Assembly (NCBI RefSeq): GCF_954871325.1
Contig: NC_088779.1
Location: forward strand, 26,770,869 to 26,834,868
Reading direction: 5' to 3'
Origin: Gordionus sp. m RMFG-2023
Taxonomy: Eukaryota > Nematomorpha > Gordioida > Chordodea > Parachordodidae
Length of the DNA: 64,000 nt
The notes under the pieces: generated by a model
What the model was told of the DNA's origin: nothing
Database searches by the model: none
What the model saw: only the letters and a program-made list of their open reading frames with translations
Translations under genes and position numbers: made by a program
Shown here: in pieces, positions 63,401 through 64,000 of the stretch
Layout: each line of letters begins with the position of its first letter
Position numbering within the stretch: position 1 is the first letter of the stretch

Positions 63401-63586
63401 AACTCATCCTATTTTTTTTTAAAGGAATATATAATATAAACAAAAACACATATATCATCGCAGTCGCTTTCCTCTTTCAAACCTAACAAAAGTCCGTATT
63501 GCGTTAAGGATCATTCACAATTCGACTTTGAGCGCGCGTCTGACACTTACTCAAAGCGAAAATGTAAATATGCAAGTGTTTTGTAA
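42320..63586 (+). CDS. ihog-like: Ihog/CDON/BOC-like hedgehog co-receptor, multi-exon (21-exon model)
   Basis: Predicted single-pass membrane receptor of the Ihog/Boi/CDON/BOC family, which binds Hedgehog through FN3 domains and presents it to Patched. Model exons: 42320-42485, 44801-45007, 45107-45241, 45343-45546, 46249-46496, 46916-47585, 47934-49265, 50070-50648, 50922-51028, 53651-53977, 55074-55522, 55615-55733, 56014-56232, 56576-56752, 57124-57396, 58069-58260, 59111-59252, 59779-60032, 60255-60643, 61395-61772, 63464-63586. All phases agree and the total is 6,690 nt. Approximate residues: signal peptide 1-25, five Ig-like domains (75-169, 175-310, 320-430, 505-585, 812-985), two FN3 (1182-1290, 1303-1514), membrane span 1548-1572, tail to 2229. 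FN3-1 has SVLVSW, FFKIQYR and YKFRIAAVYQNYDN, closely recalling Drosophila Ihog Fn1. It is far longer than Ihog or CDON. The weakest parts are the exon 5 and 13 acceptors and the 3' end. Confidence 0.75.
42486..44800 (+). other. Intron 1 of the ihog-like gene
   Basis: 2.3 kb of AT-rich sequence. It holds a G-rich run (43438-43450) and an imperfect direct duplication with a period of about 128 bp (43863 and 43991), in which a TTGACGTAA segment and a TATTGCGTAATGA segment are repeated. No other exon was recognised. Confidence 0.5.
43863..44110. repeat. Imperfect tandem duplication, two units of about 125 bp
   Basis: Both units contain TGAAAATGGAA, GAATTGACGTAA, and ATATTGCGTAATGA followed by an ATTGG/CCAAT element, in the same order. 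It lies in intron 1, so a duplicated regulatory module is possible but unproven. Confidence 0.75.
44801..45007 (+). CDS. ihog-like: ihog-like exon 2: Ig1, first half
   Basis: Contains ALNLECRAS and KIYWKFNEEF, giving the first Ig Cys and the core Trp. The acceptor after TCCGTCAG gives phase 1, and the donor is TTAG|GTTTTT, phase 1. Confidence 0.8.
45107..45241 (+). CDS. ihog-like: ihog-like exon 3: Ig1, second half
   Basis: Contains NQGAYQCFLATT, the Y-x-C motif of an Ig F-strand. The CCTACAG acceptor and GGTAAG donor are good. Phase 1 in and out. Confidence 0.85.
45343..45546 (+). CDS. ihog-like: ihog-like exon 4: Ig2, first half
   Basis: Contains FTEGQSAVLIPCEA, the B-strand of an Ig domain. 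Phase 1 at both ends. Confidence 0.8.
46125..46200. mobile_element. Family F MITE fragment in intron 4
   Basis: Has AGCGGGCGGGCTAAAAACG and ends in TTACGGACCTATA, matching the right half of family F. Confidence 0.6.
46249..46496 (+). CDS. ihog-like: ihog-like exon 5: Ig2, second half
   Basis: Contains TGQLILTNVTRADAGTYSCW, a canonical Ig D-A-G-x-Y-x-C segment. The donor is ACA|GTATGT, phase 0. The acceptor is ambiguous: 46249 and 46261 both give a compatible phase 1. Intron 4 carries a family-F MITE fragment. Confidence 0.8.
46916..47585 (+). CDS. ihog-like: ihog-like exon 6: Ig3 and start of Ig4
   Basis: Begins VNLTLDLG in phase 0. An Ig-like pair is seen in SVRMQCFQDW and LIYYECSS, with a degenerate core. 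The exon ends with DAVLSCSIFSS...LTFDWLLNG, the start of Ig4. Donor CTCG|GTTTGT, phase 1. Confidence 0.8.
47934..49265 (+). CDS. ihog-like: ihog-like exon 7: end of Ig4, long linker, Ig5
   Basis: A 1,332-nt exon. Starts with the Ig4 end (NKPGVYECLASNRLGS), continues with a linker of about 230 residues that is polar and low in cysteine, then Ig5 (DLNLNCSA, FTWLKDGR, KSDAGRYTCIAS). Phase 1 at both ends. The linker has no counterpart known to me in Ihog or CDON. Confidence 0.85.
50070..50648 (+). CDS. ihog-like: ihog-like exon 8: acidic linker before FN3
   Basis: An open, GC-richer frame of about 190 residues, rich in Glu/Lys, with a near-perfect internal repeat (two copies of MVV.KSEEEQEM). 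It joins exon 9 in phase 1. An alternative donor, AACG|GTAAGG at 50528, is closer to consensus and is in the same phase, so a shorter form is possible. Confidence 0.7.
50922..51028 (+). CDS. ihog-like: ihog-like exon 9: FN3-1, first part
   Basis: Contains PSKPNVTQVTNDSVLVSWDV and GLSILFFK, the A to C strands of an FN3 domain with the conserved Trp. Donor CAAG|GTGCGC, phase 0. Confidence 0.85.
51733..51952. mobile_element. MITE family A in intron 9
   Basis: Starts TAGTGTTGTTAAACGGCTCG and ends GAGCCGTTTAACAAAACAA. The flanks ATTCTGAG and ATTCTTGAG agree apart from one base, consistent with an 8-bp hAT duplication. Confidence 0.88.
52590..53600 (-). pseudogene. Possible antisense coding remnants inside intron 9
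   Basis: The minus strand shows several open segments with balanced composition and polar, protein-like residue use. One at about 53151-53004 includes HRAKDDYLRESQQHSLDIDD. One at 52998-52792 includes KKIKQPYPPISQGLEEAASF. Shorter ones lie near 52733-52659 and 53600-53400. They are in different frames, with one-base shifts between neighbours. No domain is recognised. It could be a decayed nested gene, a set of small exons, or chance. Confidence 0.3.
53651..53977 (+). CDS. ihog-like: ihog-like exon 10: FN3-1 end and FN3-2 start
   Basis: Starts IQYRQLQAIDPDWKTQ, then GAVYKFRIAAVYQNYDNRHG, the best evidence for the Ihog family. It continues to HPPIIVRVNPVSHYEFEVEW, the first strands of FN3-2. 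Phase 0 at both ends. The acceptor used is AACAACAG at 53650. Confidence 0.88.
54780..54848. mobile_element. MITE family A, right-arm fragment in intron 10
   Basis: Contains TCGGCTCAAATCGAGCCG and TTTAACAACACTA, the right end of family A; the rest is absent. Confidence 0.75.
55074..55522 (+). CDS. ihog-like: ihog-like exon 11: FN3-2 middle with long insert
   Basis: FYVYHRPAGSVLTYLR matches the position of the GYYxYxRP segment of Ihog FN3-2. About 100 extra polar residues follow, making this FN3 much larger than usual. Phase 0 in, phase 2 out at CTAG|GTTTTA. Confidence 0.8.
55615..55733 (+). CDS. ihog-like: ihog-like exon 12: FN3-2 end
   Basis: RFEVRMVTFVSPL is the F strand of an FN3 domain. 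Phase 2 in, phase 1 out. Confidence 0.78.
56014..56232 (+). CDS. ihog-like: ihog-like exon 13: transmembrane segment
   Basis: A proline-rich juxtamembrane stretch is followed by LFFLVLGNAMAFLLILLFAS, then CYCKQRKLLEKRK. The basic residues after the span place the C-terminal side in the cytoplasm. The donor at 56232 is good; the acceptor at 56013 is less certain. Confidence 0.8.
56576..56752 (+). CDS. ihog-like: ihog-like exon 14: cytoplasmic tail
   Basis: Tail sequence begins GPNLDEYNMTTYKKGWKSIF. Phase 1 at both ends; donor GAAA|GTAACA. Confidence 0.75.
57124..57396 (+). CDS. ihog-like: ihog-like exon 15: cytoplasmic tail
   Basis: Asn/Ser-rich tail starting SAFEFPSEREGGTDDNN. Phase 1 at both ends. 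Confidence 0.72.
58069..58260 (+). CDS. ihog-like: ihog-like exon 16: cytoplasmic tail
   Basis: Contains GYHPFKRNRPNSIVLSID. Acceptor TTTTTAAAG, donor ACCG|GTAATA, phase 1 at both ends. Confidence 0.7.
59111..59252 (+). CDS. ihog-like: ihog-like exon 17: cytoplasmic tail
   Basis: Contains VATLNKLSLGYNGTSYKALH. Phase 1 in, phase 2 out; joins exon 18 through a Trp codon. Confidence 0.72.
59779..60032 (+). CDS. ihog-like: ihog-like exon 18: cytoplasmic tail
   Basis: Includes NNRNLFYYDTFGRKRK and an acidic stretch, CHEEEIGGVEERLEDENVD. Ends at CTAG|GTGCCA in phase 1. Read-through beyond stays open for some way but joins exon 19 less well. Confidence 0.72.
60255..60643 (+). CDS. ihog-like: ihog-like exon 19: cytoplasmic tail
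   Basis: A 129-codon stretch rich in Asn/Lys, with SERDMYSLLLSQTYN and RARSAKSLVPAFDK. Acceptor ACCCAG, donor AAG|GTATAA, phase 0. Confidence 0.75.
61395..61772 (+). CDS. ihog-like: ihog-like exon 20: cytoplasmic tail, 3' end uncertain
   Basis: Contains SYEEDSERNNDETSVPIEDR and SGPPSGSSFASLPP. Phase 0 in. Two ends are possible: CCG|GTAATA at 61772 (phase 0, joins 63464) or TTCC|GTAAGT at 61851 (phase 1, could join 62744). Without splicing it ends at a TAA at 61857-61859. Confidence 0.7.
61967..62696. mobile_element. MITE family E (Harbinger-like), about 185 bp, split by family D
   Basis: Ends are GGCCGCATTCATA (left, from 61970) and TATGAATGCGGCC (right, to 62693), bordered by TAA on both sides (61967-61969 and 62694-62696). 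TAA duplication fits PIF/Harbinger. Family D is inserted eight bases inside its left end. Confidence 0.85.
61971..62517. mobile_element. MITE family D (hAT-like, GGTCCGGTCC arrays), 531 bp, perfect 8-bp TSD
   Basis: The element is 61979-62509. It is flanked by GCCGCATT on both sides (61971-61978 and 62510-62517). The left end is TAGTGTTTGCAACGGTCCGG and the right end CCGGACCGTTGCAAACACTA, perfectly inverted. Each arm is an array of GGTCCGGTC words; the centre is AT-rich and non-coding. Confidence 0.95.
62744..62781 (+). CDS. Alternative ihog-like terminal exon candidate
   Basis: After GCCTAG the frame FGPEKYPLNAH runs to a TAA. It would fit a phase-1 junction from the strong GTAAGT donor at 61851. 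Very short, so weak evidence. Confidence 0.2.
63464..63586 (+). CDS. ihog-like: ihog-like exon 21 (preferred terminal exon)
   Basis: After ATCGCAG the frame reads SLSSFKPNKSPYCVKDHS and stays open for 40 codons to a TAA at 63584-63586. It is markedly GC-richer than its flanks. It joins the 61772 donor in phase 0 and makes the whole model a multiple of three. Confidence 0.55.
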   Translation, partial: SLSSFKPNKSPYCVKDHSQFDFERASDTYSKRKCKYASVL

Positions 63587-63589
63587 CAA

Positions 63590-63595
63590 AATAAA
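63590..63595 (+). promoter_or_regulatory. Candidate polyadenylation signal AATAAA
   Basis: AATAAA starts four bases after the proposed stop codon. Such hexamers are common in AT-rich DNA, so this is only supportive. Confidence 0.35.
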
Positions 63596-64000
63596 ATAAG
63601 ATATATTTATTTGAATAGATTCGCCATTTTTAAATAAAAATGAAATGGGAACTATAAAAAAAAATATCAGAAATTTTTTTTTTGACATGACTCCCAAAAA
63701 CAAGCTTGTTGAATGCAGGGCTTTAGCCCTTCATTGAATGGATGAAAAAAAATCTATCGAGTGAATAGGTGGGATACCCTCAGACCCCGATTTAAAAACA
63801 CTATATATTAAAATCAAATTAATTTGTAGCATTCATATTTTAATATATTAAACTATAATTTAATGATTTTAACTGTTATTTAAATAATTTATTTTATCAT
63901 CATATGATAGCTTTTGTCTAGGGAGGAAATCAAAAAAGTGACAAATTATTTTAGAAAAAAAAATGTATAAATAAAATTGATGATGTAAAAATGTTTATCA
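63596..64000. other. AT-rich spacer
   Basis: No gene seen downstream of the ihog-like gene. Confidence 0.5.

Overview
The window is nuclear DNA from an AT-rich invertebrate animal. It has spliced genes with mostly phase-1 introns, a hedgehog co-receptor-like gene, and a heavy load of animal-type DNA transposons, MITEs and Ty3/Gypsy elements. No ribosomal or tRNA gene was seen. The phylum cannot be fixed from this sequence; the Ihog-like layout (Ig domains plus two FN3 domains) would suit a protostome, but that is an inference.

Layout. Positions 1-8,300 are AT-rich spacer with two very long pure purine microsatellites, (AAAG)n and (AAGG)n, and several MITEs. Positions 8,300-21,860 are a transposon cluster: a young but incomplete Ty3/Gypsy element (+), a 2.96 kb hAT transposon with a perfect 8-bp target duplication (transposase on -, decayed), an older broken Ty3/Gypsy element (-), a 362-bp piggyBac-type MITE between TTAA sites, and a decayed piggyBac transposase (+). 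Positions 21,860-42,300 hold no recognisable protein gene. They are full of small inverted-repeat elements, at least two short tandem arrays, a 1.2 kb inverted-repeat pair, and one small hairpin-rich locus with an Sm-like site that might be an snRNA or spliced-leader gene.

Positions 42,320-63,586 (+) are one large host gene. I could assemble 21 exons whose splice phases all agree and whose summed length is a multiple of three (about 2,229 codons). The product has a signal peptide, five Ig-like domains, two FN3 domains, one membrane span and a tail of about 650 residues. The first FN3 domain has strong hallmarks of the Ihog/Boi/CDON/BOC hedgehog co-receptors, but the protein is much longer than known members because of long linkers and the long tail. 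The last exon is uncertain.

The most striking non-genic structure is a set of unrelated MITE families, most with 8-bp target duplications and TAGNG-type ends (hAT-like), others with TWA duplications (Harbinger-like). Several carry dense arrays of one short GC-rich word, different in each family (GGGCCGGGCC, GGTCCGGTCC, GGGCGGG). They are nested in each other, which gives a relative order of insertion.
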